From an uncultured Actinoplanes sp. (lineage in GTDB: Bacteria; Actinomycetota; Actinomycetes; Mycobacteriales; Micromonosporaceae), in the NCBI GenBank assembly GCA_934667465.1, contig CAKUMG010000438.1, positions 1 through 5,685 on the forward strand: DNA of 5,685 nt. The letters run 5' to 3'. The number at the start of each line of letters is the position of its first letter. Within the stretch, counting starts at the first letter, position 1. The notes below the pieces were generated by a model. That model ran no database searches and was not told where the DNA came from. It was given only the letters and a program-made list of their open reading frames with translations. The position numbers and the translations under genes were made by a program. Shown here one piece after another: positions 1-5,685 of this stretch.

Positions 1-403
1 GGTGGGTGATGACCCGGATCCGGGACACCATCCGCACCGACGAGCAGAGCCGGCGCGCCCACCCGGCGTCGGAGGCGTCGCCGCGCGGCTTCTCGAGCAC
101 GTCGACGGCGCCCGCGGCCAGCGCGTTGTACGTACTGAACAGCTCCTGCCGGTCCGCCGAGGACACCACGAGGATCGGGGTCGGGAACTCGGCCATGATG
201 TGCTCGGTGGCCTGCAGCCCGCTCATCGTGGGCAGCATCATGTCCATGGTCACGACGTCGGGGCGCAGCCGGCCGACCATCTCGACGGCCTGCCCGCCGT
301 CGGTGGCCTCGCCCACGACCTGCAGCTCCGGGTCGGCGGCGAGCGATTCGCGCAGGTGGTGACGCATGGTGGCGGAGTCCTCGACCAGCAGCACTCGGAT
401 CAT
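1..403 (-). CDS. cheB: CheB-type chemotaxis methylesterase, receiver domain (3' part beyond left edge)
   Basis: The 134 residues visible are a complete response-regulator receiver domain at the N-terminus of a CheB-like protein. Seen: the acidic pair E8-D9 in VEDS, the likely phospho-acceptor Asp54 in VTMDMMLP, the switch Ser81/Ser82 in VVSS, and Lys105 in LEKPRG. The EKPRG ending and the following helix are typical of CheB receivers. In the family, phosphorylation of this domain by CheA activates a C-terminal methylesterase/deamidase that removes methyl groups from MCP glutamates. That catalytic domain would lie beyond position 1, so CheB rather than a stand-alone CheY-like regulator is inferred from resemblance and from context next to cheA. 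The ATG at 403-401 overlaps the cheA stop as ATGA. A GGAGG lies at 419-415, but 11 bases from the ATG, which is long, so translation is probably helped by coupling to cheA. Confidence 0.85.
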   Translation of the reverse strand, partial: MIRVLLVEDSATMRHHLRESLAADPELQVVGEATDGGQAVEMVGRLRPDVVTMDMMLPTMSGLQATEHIMAEFPTPILVVSSADRQELFSTYNALAAGAVDVLEKPRGDASDAGWARRLCSSVRMVSRIRVITH

Positions 404-2670
404 GCGGGCACCAGCCTCCGGATGTGGGCGAGAAGCTCCTCCTGGTTGAACTCGCCCTTGACCACGTACGCGCTGGCGCCGGCCGCCGCGCCGCGCGCCC
501 GGTCCTCCGCGCTGGCCCGCGAGCTGACCAGGATCGCCGGGACCTGCGCCAGCTTCGGGTCGGCGCGGGTCTCGGCGACGAACTCGAACCCGTTGATGCC
601 CGGCATGTCGATGTCGGTCAGGAACAGCATGTAGTCGCGGGAGCGCGCCTTCTCCAGCCCCTCCTCGCCGGAGGCGGCCAGCTCGACCTCGTAGCCGGCC
701 GACTCCAGGATGCTGCGCTCCAGCATCCGGGTGGTCAGCGAGTCGTCGACCACGAGGATCGGCAGCCGCGGCGCGCTCTCCTGCGGCGACGTCCCGCCCG
801 CGCCGAGCCGCCCGGACTCGGCGACCAGCCCCTGGGCGTCGAGCACGAGCTGCGGGTTCCCGTCGAGGTCCATCGAGACGCCACCGATCACCGGGGCGGC
901 GGGCGCCAGCTCGGGGAGCGGGCGCAGGACCAGCGTGGACGTGCCCGCGAGCCGGTCCACGCCGACCGCGACCGCCTGATCGTCCGCGGACACGACGACC
1001 GCCACCCCCGGTCCGCCGGTGTCGGGCACCGCCGTGCCGGCATAGAGCGCCCGCGCCAGCGGCAGGAAGGGCACGGCAGCGCCGTCGTAGGCGAGCTTTC
1101 CGGTGACGGCCGCCGCCGTCGCCTGATCGGGATCCAGCCGTACGCACGTGCGCACCGCGTCCAGCGGCACGGTGGCCACGGTCCCGGCGGCCTCCACGAC
1201 CAGCCCGTGCAGCGCCAGCAGGGCGAGCGGGAGCACGAGGTCGATGGTCGTGCCCCGGCCTGCCTCGGTGCGCACGGTCACCTCGCCGCCCAGCTGGTCG
1301 GCGACATCGCGGGCCACGTCCAGGCCGATGCCGCGCCCGGCCACCTCGTTGACCGTGGACCGGGTGCTGATGCCGCCGCGCAGCACGAGGTTGACGAGCG
1401 TGGCCTGGTCGGGTTCCGGCCCGCCCGGCGCCAGCAGCCCCTTGGCCTCGGCCTTGCGGCGCACCGCGGCGAGATCGAAGCCGCGGCCGTCGTCCGTACA
1501 GCGGAATGCCGCGTAGCGGCCGCGGCGCCCGACCGTCACGACCACCTTGCCCTCCGCGGGTTTGCCGGCCGCGACGCGGGTGGCCTCGTCCTCGATCCCG
1601 TGCACCACCGCGTTGCGGACGACATGCGACAGCGCGCCCGCGGCCAGCGTCAGAACCTGCGGGTCGAGCCGCAGGTCGCCGCCCTGACCCTCGAACCGGA
1701 CGCGCTTGCCCTCGGCGTCGGCCGCGTCGCGCACGGCCCGGTGCAGCGACGTGAACACGCTCGACGCCGCGACCAGGCGCAACCGCTCGGCCCGTCCCCT
1801 GACCTCGTCGAGTTCCCGTTCGGCCTGCTCCACGTTGTCGGTCAACTGCCTGCCGAGGGTACGGAGATCCGACGCGAGCCGCAGCGCCGTCGCGCGTGCC
1901 GCCTCGGCGGGGGTGCGGCCGACCCGGAGCTGGTCGACCAGGGTCTCGGCGGTGCGGTGCAGCCGGTCCAGGGCGGTGCCGCCGGTGCGCAGGGGGGCGA
2001 ACTTGGCGTGCGCTTCGCCGATCGCGTCGAGCAGGTCGTCGACGTCCGCGGCGGCGCCCCGGGCGGCGGGGGCGGTTTCGTGCTTGACCTCCGGCGGCGG
2101 CGTGCCCGGCTGGGTTCCCGGCTTCGCGGGCCCGTTTTGTTCCCCGGCCTCGGGCGTGCCGGGCGCGGCGGCGTCCGGTGTGGCGGCGCCGGGCTGGGCG
2201 GCACCGGGCGTGCCTTGCGTGCTGTTTGCGCCGGGCGCTTCCGGTGTGCCGGGTGGGCCGGCGGCGGGCGATGCCGTGCCCGGAGCAGCGGGACCGGGCG
2301 GTGTAGCGGCGGTCCGTGGGTCAGCCGGTTGGGCGGCGGTCCCGGCGGGCGGCTCGGGGCGGGGTTCCAGCTCCCGGACGCGCGCCTCGATCTCGTCGTT
2401 GAGCCGCAGCAGCTCGCGCATCTCGTCGGCGGGCAGCGGGTCCGCTTGCTGCCGGTGCGGGACCAGCACCTCCTCGAACTCGTGCGCCCGGTCGGCGATC
2501 TCCTGCTGACGCACCACCCGGGCGGCACCCTTGAGCGTGTGCGCGAACCGCAGCAGCCGCGCCACCAGGTCGGTGGTCGGCTGCTGGTCCAGGTCGAGGA
2601 CCCCCGCGCTGATCTGGTCGACCAGCTCGCGGGCCTCGATGCGGAAGTAGCGCAGCGGGTCCTGGCTCAT
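400..2670 (-). CDS. cheA: Hybrid CheA histidine kinase with C-terminal receiver domain (WspE-like architecture)
   Basis: A 756-residue cytoplasmic kinase at the centre of the chemosensory complex. Domains in order: HPt/P1 at about 1-100 with phospho-accepting His44 in AHTLKG; a Pro/Ala/Gly/Thr-rich linker at about 103-207 with no P2-like domain; a dimerisation and helical region at about 208-335; a HATPase domain at about 336-482 with the N-box around H349, N353 and H357, the DDGRGFD motif at 393-399, GRGIGLD at 445-451 and GRGT at 471-474; a CheW-like P5 domain at about 483-620; and a receiver at about 636-756 with D642/D643, phospho-acceptor Asp686 in LTDIDMP, Ser716 and Lys738. All key catalytic residues are present. 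The known role of the family is ATP-dependent autophosphorylation of the HPt His, controlled by receptor and CheW, then transfer to receivers. The fused receiver may be an output, a phosphate sink or a feedback element. The start at 2670 overlaps the MCP stop as ATGA. No strong Shine-Dalgarno precedes it, which fits translational coupling. Confidence 0.96.
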   Translation of the reverse strand: MSQDPLRYFRIEARELVDQISAGVLDLDQQPTTDLVARLLRFAHTLKGAARVVRQQEIADRAHEFEEVLVPHRQQADPLPADEMRELLRLNDEIEARVRELEPRPEPPAGTAAQPADPRTAATPPGPAAPGTASPAAGPPGTPEAPGANSTQGTPGAAQPGAATPDAAAPGTPEAGEQNGPAKPGTQPGTPPPEVKHETAPAARGAAADVDDLLDAIGEAHAKFAPLRTGGTALDRLHRTAETLVDQLRVGRTPAEAARATALRLASDLRTLGRQLTDNVEQAERELDEVRGRAERLRLVAASSVFTSLHRAVRDAADAEGKRVRFEGQGGDLRLDPQVLTLAAGALSHVVRNAVVHGIEDEATRVAAGKPAEGKVVVTVGRRGRYAAFRCTDDGRGFDLAAVRRKAEAKGLLAPGGPEPDQATLVNLVLRGGISTRSTVNEVAGRGIGLDVARDVADQLGGEVTVRTEAGRGTTIDLVLPLALLALHGLVVEAAGTVATVPLDAVRTCVRLDPDQATAAAVTGKLAYDGAAVPFLPLARALYAGTAVPDTGGPGVAVVVSADDQAVAVGVDRLAGTSTLVLRPLPELAPAAPVIGGVSMDLDGNPQLVLDAQGLVAESGRLGAGGTSPQESAPRLPILVVDDSLTTRMLERSILESAGYEVELAASGEEGLEKARSRDYMLFLTDIDMPGINGFEFVAETRADPKLAQVPAILVSSRASAEDRARGAAAGASAYVVKGEFNQEELLAHIRRLVPA

Positions 2671-4136
2671 CGGCGGCCGGTGCCCACCAGCTGGAGCAGG
2701 TCACCGGAAAGGTTGGACAGGTGCGACGCGGTCTGCCGGGTCTGCACGGCGCTGGCCTCGGTCTCCCGGGTGACCCGCGCGGTGTCCGACGCGGCGACGT
2801 TGACCTGCTCCACCGCGGTGGTCTGCTGCTTGGTGGACAGCTCGATCTCGCGGGTGGCGTCGTTGGTGGTGGCGACCAGGTGCGCGATCCGCCGGAACGA
2901 GCTGGTGGCGTCGTCGAACTGCCGCGCCCCGGCATCGACGGACTTCGCTCCGATCTCCGTGGCCATCACTGTCGTGTTCACCGCGCCGCGTACATCCTCG
3001 ATCAAGGCTCGAATCTCCTTGGCCGAGCCGGCGGTGCGGTCGGCGAGCTTGCGGATCTCCTCGGCGACGACCGCGAACCGGCGGCCCCACTCGCCGGCGC
3101 CGCTCGCCTCGATGGTGGCGTTGATGGCCAGGATGTTCGTCTGCTCGGCCAGTTCGGACACCAGGTCAACGACGCTGCCGATCTGCTGCGACTTCTCGCC
3201 CAGCGCCAGCATGTGCTGCACGATCTGGTCCACCTGCGACCGGATCGCCCCGATCGACGCGCGGGTCTGGTCGATCGTCTGGTCGCCGGTCAGGGCCGCG
3301 TCCGCGGTCTCCTCCGCGATCTTGGAGACCCGCTGCGCGCTGTCGGCGATCTGCCGCGACGTGATCAGCAGCTCGCTGATCGTCGTGGTGATCTCGTTCA
3401 TCGCGCTGGCCTGGTCCCGGCCGCCGCTGGCCTGCTGCGACGCGGCCGCCTCCAGCTCCGCCGACGAGCTCTGGATGTGCCCGACCGCGGCGCCGACCTC
3501 GCGGCGCAGATCGCGGCTCAGCTTCCAGGCGACCCCGGCCGCGAAGCCGATGCCCAGCACCGCGAGCGCGATGATCAGCGCGATGGCCTGCGTTGCCCGC
3601 GCCGACGCGTCGTTGCGTGCGGTCTCCACGTCCGCCCGGACCCGGGTCGTCAGCGCCGAGATCGCCTCGCGCAGCGCGTCCCGTAACGGGCCGATCTGGG
3701 TCGAGTTGAGCTGGTTGATGTCGTTGAAGTCCGTGAGGCTCCCGCGCCGGGCCACGACCGCCTGGAGCGCCTCCGCGTGCTTCGCCTCGGTGTCCGCGAC
3801 CACGGCCAGCAGGTTGAGCGCGACCGGGTCCGTCAGCGAGGAGCGCAGCGTCGTCATCAGGCCGAGGAACTCCTCGCGGTCCTTGGCGGCCTGGTCCAGG
3901 TTCTCCTGCTCGCCGGTGAGCAGATAGAGCCGCCAGTCGCCGATCCGGGTCTCCGCCTTGGTGGTCAGGTGCTCGGCGTTGACCAGGTCGTCGGCGGCGA
4001 GCGTGATGGCGTCGTCCTTCGCGTTCACCACCAGCGTCAGCGCGCCCGCGGCGCCCGCACTCATGATCAGGATCAGCGCCACGATGACGCCGATGCCCAG
4101 CGCGAGCTTGTTGCCGAAGTTGCGTCGGGCCATCAT
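2667..4136 (-). CDS. Methyl-accepting chemotaxis protein, two TM segments, no evident HAMP
   Basis: A 489-residue transmembrane receptor. A short basic N-terminus ([10 protein letters not shown]) precedes TM1 at about 11-37. Residues 38-182 form a helix-rich extracytoplasmic sensor of four-helix-bundle size, and TM2 is at about 183-204. The cytoplasmic coiled coil follows, with the signalling hairpin tip around 328-370 ([19 protein letters not shown], then [17 protein letters not shown]). Between TM2 and the coiled coil there are only about 20-25 residues and I see no canonical HAMP. The C-terminus (LVGTGRR) has no CheR/CheB-tethering pentapeptide. The ligand cannot be read from sequence. Gln/Glu pairs along the coiled coil are candidate methylation sites but I do not assign them. 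The ATG at 4136 overlaps the cheW stop as ATGA. A second ATG at 4133 lies at better spacing (5 bases rather than 2) from the AGGAG at 4143-4139, so the protein may begin one residue later. A longer reading of this frame back to 4700 runs through cheW and is not the gene. Confidence 0.95.
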   Translation of the reverse strand: MMARRNFGNKLALGIGVIVALILIMSAGAAGALTLVVNAKDDAITLAADDLVNAEHLTTKAETRIGDWRLYLLTGEQENLDQAAKDREEFLGLMTTLRSSLTDPVALNLLAVVADTEAKHAEALQAVVARRGSLTDFNDINQLNSTQIGPLRDALREAISALTTRVRADVETARNDASARATQAIALIIALAVLGIGFAAGVAWKLSRDLRREVGAAVGHIQSSSAELEAAASQQASGGRDQASAMNEITTTISELLITSRQIADSAQRVSKIAEETADAALTGDQTIDQTRASIGAIRSQVDQIVQHMLALGEKSQQIGSVVDLVSELAEQTNILAINATIEASGAGEWGRRFAVVAEEIRKLADRTAGSAKEIRALIEDVRGAVNTTVMATEIGAKSVDAGARQFDDATSSFRRIAHLVATTNDATREIELSTKQQTTAVEQVNVAASDTARVTRETEASAVQTRQTASHLSNLSGDLLQLVGTGRR

Positions 4137-4693
4137 CGCTCCTCTTCCGTGCCGATAGGGTGTCCGGACAGCCGGTGCACGACGGCACGGGCGGCCGGCA
4201 GGTCGATGATCGGGCGGGTCCCGCCGGGCAGCGGCACCATTCCGCGGAGCAGGTCGTCGCCGGTGCGCCCGTCCGCCTCGGCCAGGATCGCCGTCGCCGC
4301 CACCCGCACATGCCCGTCCAGGTGGTGGAACGCGAGCGCGAGCTGCGGCGTCCCTGCGGCCAGCACCAGCCAGCGCGGCCGCTCCGGCACCGGATGCCCG
4401 AGCAGCGCCGCGAGGTCGTAGACGGGCACGATCGTCCCGCCGAACCCGGCCAGCCCCAGCAGCGCGGCCTGCGGCCCGGGCAGCGGCGTCACCGGCCGGT
4501 CGGAGAACAGGCCGGAGGCCTGCGAGAGCAGCAGCGCGTACGGGCGGCCGCCCGCCCGCACGGCGAGCAGCTCCGCGTAGGCCTCGTCGTGGCTGCGGGA
4601 CGGCTCGGCGAACGACCGGTCGAAGTCGGAGCGCAGCTGGTCGAGGCGGTCCGCGACTTCGCGGGGGTTCATCGCGCTCAGCGGCGGGCTCAT
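4133..4693 (-). CDS. cheW: CheW-like chemotaxis adaptor protein
   Basis: A 186-residue soluble protein with an N-terminal helical extension (about 1-37, containing [15 protein letters not shown]) and a CheW-like SH3-type beta domain at about 39-175. The diagnostic stretch is [20 protein letters not shown] (78-97), which corresponds to the canonical pattern of a turn, a hydrophobic strand and P-V-x-D-L. In the family, CheW bridges the MCP signalling tip and the CheA P5 domain to build the core signalling array. The next two genes supply exactly those partners. The start at 4693 is chosen because it has GGAGA at 4704-4700 with a 6-base spacer and an ATGA overlap with the upstream small frame. 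The alternative ATG at 4672 (residue 8) has no ribosome-binding site. It is slightly longer than a minimal CheW of about 150-165 residues because of the N-terminal helix. The initiation region belongs to the upstream tandem repeat. Confidence 0.92.
   Translation of the reverse strand: MSPPLSAMNPREVADRLDQLRSDFDRSFAEPSRSHDEAYAELLAVRAGGRPYALLLSQASGLFSDRPVTPLPGPQAALLGLAGFGGTIVPVYDLAALLGHPVPERPRWLVLAAGTPQLALAFHHLDGHVRVAATAILAEADGRTGDDLLRGMVPLPGGTRPIIDLPAARAVVHRLSGHPIGTEEER
4137..4149 (-). promoter_or_regulatory. Ribosome-binding site of the MCP gene, inside the end of cheW
   Basis: Read on the minus strand, a purine-rich run ending AGGAG (4143-4139) sits just before two consecutive ATG codons at 4136 and 4133. 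The spacing is 2 bases to the first and 5 to the second. The first gives the ATGA overlap with the cheW stop; the second is better spaced and overlaps the stop by one base (TGATG). Either start allows coupling, and the two differ by only one methionine. Confidence 0.6.
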
Positions 4694-4725
4694 CGGGCAT
4701 CTCCGTGCGTCTCGGGCGCGCTCAT
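4690..4725 (-). other. Candidate 11-codon mini-ORF (second 32-bp unit) abutting cheW
   Basis: ATG at 4725 is preceded by GGAGG with a six-base spacer. It reads [11 protein letters not shown] and stops with TGA at 4692-4690, overlapping the cheW ATG as ATGA. It is a near copy of the preceding mini-ORF, differing at two residues, and shares its frame with the 87-residue frame. It could act as a leader peptide coupled to cheW. Confidence 0.3.
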
Positions 4726-4953
4726 CGGGCTCCTCCGGGCGTCTCGGGCGCGCTCATTGGGCGCCTCCGCGCGCCTCGGGGTCTCGGGCGCCGTCCTGGG
4801 CGCCTCCGGGCGTCTCGGGCGGCGGGCGCGCTCATCGGGCGTCCGGGCGCCGGCCTCGTTCAAAGGCCGCGTCCGTACGTTCCGGGCGCTGTCCTGGGCG
4901 GCGGGCGCGCTCATCGGGCGCCTCCGGGCGTTCCGGGCGGCGGGCAGGCTCAT
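4690..4953 (-). CDS. Hypothetical 87-residue Arg/Pro/Ala-rich frame, possibly a by-product of the repeat
   Basis: The frame begins with an ATG that overlaps the stop of the upstream gene (ATGA at 4953-4950) and ends with a TGA that overlaps the cheW start (ATGA at 4693-4690), so it is positioned like a genuine coupled gene. The product begins [13 protein letters not shown] and ends [10 protein letters not shown]. It is low-complexity, strongly basic and dominated by Arg, Pro and Ala, and contains no domain, signal peptide or membrane segment I recognise. It coincides completely with the tandem repeat, which suggests an open frame created by expansion rather than a selected protein. It has no clear ribosome-binding site at 4953, but the in-frame ATG at 4914 has a perfect one. 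I assign no function. A plausible role is simply to carry ribosomes from the upstream gene to cheW. Confidence 0.35.
   Translation of the reverse strand: MSLPAARNARRRPMSAPAAQDSARNVRTRPLNEAGARTPDERARRPRRPEAPRTAPETPRRAEAPNERARDARRSPMSAPETHGDAR
4694..4704 (-). promoter_or_regulatory. Ribosome-binding site deciding the cheW start (last copy of the repeated module)
   Basis: On the minus strand GGAGA at 4704-4700 is followed by six bases (TGCCCG) and ATGAGC at 4693. This is the last, slightly diverged copy of the GGAGG-N6-ATGAGC module repeated upstream. It supports 4693 over the internal ATG at 4672 as the cheW start. Confidence 0.65.
4722..4757 (-). other. Candidate 11-codon mini-ORF (first 32-bp unit)
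   Basis: ATG at 4757 is preceded by GGAGG with a six-base spacer. It reads [11 protein letters not shown] and stops with TGA at 4724-4722, which overlaps the next ATG (4725) as ATGA. Whether it is translated is unknown. It also lies in the frame of the ATG at 4835, which would give a 37-residue peptide ending at the same stop. Confidence 0.3.
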
Positions 4954-5685
4954 CGGCGGGCCCCGCAGGCGTCGAGTTCGGCGCGGCAGAGGGTGGTGAG
5001 CGCGATCCGGCCGAAGCCGCCGCCGAAGAGCACGATGCGGTCCTCCCGTTCCTGGCGCAGCAGGCCCAGCGCCCGTTCGAGCTCCGGCCCGGCCACCCGG
5101 TTGTCGCCCCGGCGGCGGGCCAGCAGGCCGAGCCGCAGCCGGGGCATGGCGAACTCCGGGTCCAGGTAGGCGGCCAGCCGGTACTGCTCCGCGGCGGCAC
5201 CCACCTCCGACCCGCCCTCGGTACACATGCCGAGCAGGTGATGCGCGTCGGCGAACAGCCCGTCGGCGTCGATCAGCCCGCGGACCTCGCGGGTCCAGCG
5301 CTCGCTCTGCTGCTCGACCACGCCGAGGCCGAGCAGCTGCTCCCACAGCCCCGCGGCGTAGCGGCTGACCTGCACGCCGTCACCGGGGACGTCGCGCAGC
5401 TCGCGGGCCTCCTCGATCAGCAGCCGCAGCTGCTCGAACTCCGGGCGCTGCAGCGAGAACCAGGTGCCCGACAGCAGCACCAGCCGGGTGCGGCCGGCGG
5501 CGAGCGCGGAGAAGAGGGTGGCGAACGGCACGTGCTGGCCGTCCATGGTCACCGTGACGCCGAGGTCGAACCAGTCGGACTCCCGGCTGTCCCGGGCGCT
5601 GAAGGTGATCTGCGGCGCCGAGGTGGTCTGCCGGTACGCCGTGGGGGTGCCCTCGACCGTCACGTCGACGTCCGGGTCGGCACGC
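4950..5685 (-). CDS. Chimeric frame: SNF2 helicase-associated segment joined to CheR-type TPR tail (5' end beyond right edge)
   Basis: Open from the right edge (first full codon at 5684), giving 244 residues; numbering starts there. The GTG at 5663 is internal-looking because the frame continues upstream (ADPDVDVTVEGTP). Residues 1 to about 135 resemble the region preceding the ATPase core of actinobacterial SNF2/DEAD-box-like helicases: DWFDLGVTV at 37-45, VPFATLFSALA, GTWFSL, the PEFEQLRLLIEEARELRD segment, VSRYAAGLWEQL, and EQQSERWTREVRG near 125-136. From about residue 138 the style changes to the TPR tail of a CheR methyltransferase. One TPR falls at about 144-177 (FADAHHLLGMCTEG onward to AAYLDPE) and a second at about 178-211 (FAMPRLRLGLLARRRGD onward). 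The closing LFGGGFGRIALTTLCRAELD is CheR-tail-like. A CheR tail fits the operon, because Wsp-like clusters carry a TPR-type CheR, and the stop overlaps the next start as ATGA. Neither catalytic domain is visible. It may be a true fusion, a deletion relic or an assembly chimera; family calls are from memory of family patterns. Confidence 0.75.
   Translation of the reverse strand, partial: RADPDVDVTVEGTPTAYRQTTSAPQITFSARDSRESDWFDLGVTVTMDGQHVPFATLFSALAAGRTRLVLLSGTWFSLQRPEFEQLRLLIEEARELRDVPGDGVQVSRYAAGLWEQLLGLGVVEQQSERWTREVRGLIDADGLFADAHHLLGMCTEGGSEVGAAAEQYRLAAYLDPEFAMPRLRLGLLARRRGDNRVAGPELERALGLLRQEREDRIVLFGGGFGRIALTTLCRAELDACGARR
5250..5285 (-). other. Apparent junction between SNF2-like and CheR-TPR-like sequence
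   Basis: Protein similarity appears to switch within VRGLIDADGL, encoded around 5282-5256. SNF2 relatives typically continue this point into a Leu-Leu-Asp-rich linker and then the helicase core. CheR-TPR relatives reach the first TPR through a similar Asp-rich step. The reading frame is kept. A short shared stretch here would permit either recombination or a false assembly overlap. The exact base cannot be fixed without alignments. Confidence 0.55.

Larger units (their letters stand above)
4689..4953 (-). repeat. Degenerate tandem repeat of a Shine-Dalgarno plus start-codon module
   Basis: Six copies of ATGAGC occur on the minus strand with ATG first bases at 4953, 4914, 4835, 4757, 4725 and 4693, at spacings of 39, 79, 78, 32 and 32 bases. 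Four of them (4914, 4757, 4725, 4693) are preceded by GGAGG or GGAGA at exactly six bases. The copy at 4835 has a weakened CGGACG, and the one at 4953 has no clear site. The 78-bp gap also contains a copy in which the start is lost (GGAGG, six bases, then GGAC, around 4800). The two 32-bp units are nearly identical (shared core GCGCCCGAGACGC). The 39-bp unit keeps reading frame and the 32-bp unit shifts it. The likely origin is slipped-strand expansion of the original cheW initiation region, followed by divergence. The whole block sits exactly between the end of the upstream frame and cheW. Confidence 0.8.

Noticed and set aside
2..634. Plus-strand frame of 210 codons over cheB and the end of cheA
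   Set aside because: It is a shadow of the minus-strand receiver domains, whose catalytic Asp and Lys motifs are intact; the shadow product shows no domain.
424..3927. A 1167-codon plus-strand open frame antisense to cheA and most of the MCP gene
   Set aside because: It lies fully opposite two genes with complete domain and motif evidence. Long antisense frames are expected where third positions are nearly all G or C, and its translation is Arg/Gly/Asp-rich with no recognisable domain.
4133..4672. Alternative cheW start at the ATG at 4672
   Set aside because: No Shine-Dalgarno sequence lies upstream, whereas 4693 has GGAGA at a six-base spacing and the ATGA overlap.
4137..4700. N-terminal extension of the MCP frame to 4700
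   Set aside because: The extension runs through cheW in another frame, is Arg/Pro/Ala-rich without domain features, and would bury the typical short basic N-terminus followed by TM1 and the AGGAG site.
4689..4953. CRISPR-like array
   Set aside because: Spacing is irregular (32, 32, 78, 79, 39), the inter-copy sequence is itself repetitive rather than unique, and the copies share a ribosome-binding and start-codon pattern.
4954..5346. Extension of the 87-codon frame upstream to 5346
   Set aside because: It would overlap the TPR-coding sequence out of frame. The ATGA-overlapping start at 4953 is the economical choice.
4950..5663. Complete 237-residue gene starting at the GTG at 5663
   Set aside because: The frame is open to the window edge and the upstream codons (ADPDVD) continue the SNF2-like style, so the GTG is probably an internal valine.

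Overview
The window is GC-rich, with very strong G/C preference at third codon positions, and every gene I can support lies on the minus strand. The protein styles point to a motile actinobacterium of the Micromonosporaceae type (Actinoplanes or a relative). That placement is inferred from protein resemblance and base composition; there is no marker gene in the window.

Layout in transcription order, from right to left. (1) 5685-4950: an open frame cut by the window edge. Its first part looks like the helicase-associated region of an actinobacterial SNF2-type helicase, and its last part like the TPR tail of a CheR-type methyltransferase. Neither the SNF2 ATPase core nor the CheR catalytic domain is present in the visible part. 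(2) 4953-4690: an 87-codon Arg/Pro/Ala-rich frame that coincides with a degenerate tandem repeat. The repeat unit is itself a ribosome-binding site plus start codon (GGAGG, six bases, ATGAGC). (3) 4693-4133: a CheW-like adaptor. (4) 4136-2667: a two-TM methyl-accepting chemotaxis protein with no recognisable HAMP. (5) 2670-400: a hybrid CheA kinase with a C-terminal receiver domain. (6) 403-1: the receiver domain of a CheB methylesterase, cut by the left edge.

The genes form one tightly coupled operon: all five gene junctions are 4-base ATGA overlaps. The composition (TPR-type CheR, CheW, MCP, CheA-REC, CheB) resembles Wsp-like or alternative-cellular-function chemosensory arrays rather than a classical flagellar cluster. 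The expected working is that the MCP senses through its extracytoplasmic helical domain and CheW couples it to CheA. CheA would autophosphorylate His44 and pass phosphate to its own receiver and to CheB, and CheB would reset receptor methylation. The output regulator is not in the window.

The two points most worth attention are the SNF2/CheR chimeric frame near 5255-5280, which may be a real rearrangement or an assembly join, and the tandemly repeated translation-initiation module upstream of cheW. In that module, 32-bp units encode consecutive 11-codon mini-ORFs linked stop-to-start. No promoter, terminator, RNA gene, CRISPR array or insertion sequence is visible, and there is no non-coding stretch longer than 300 bases.
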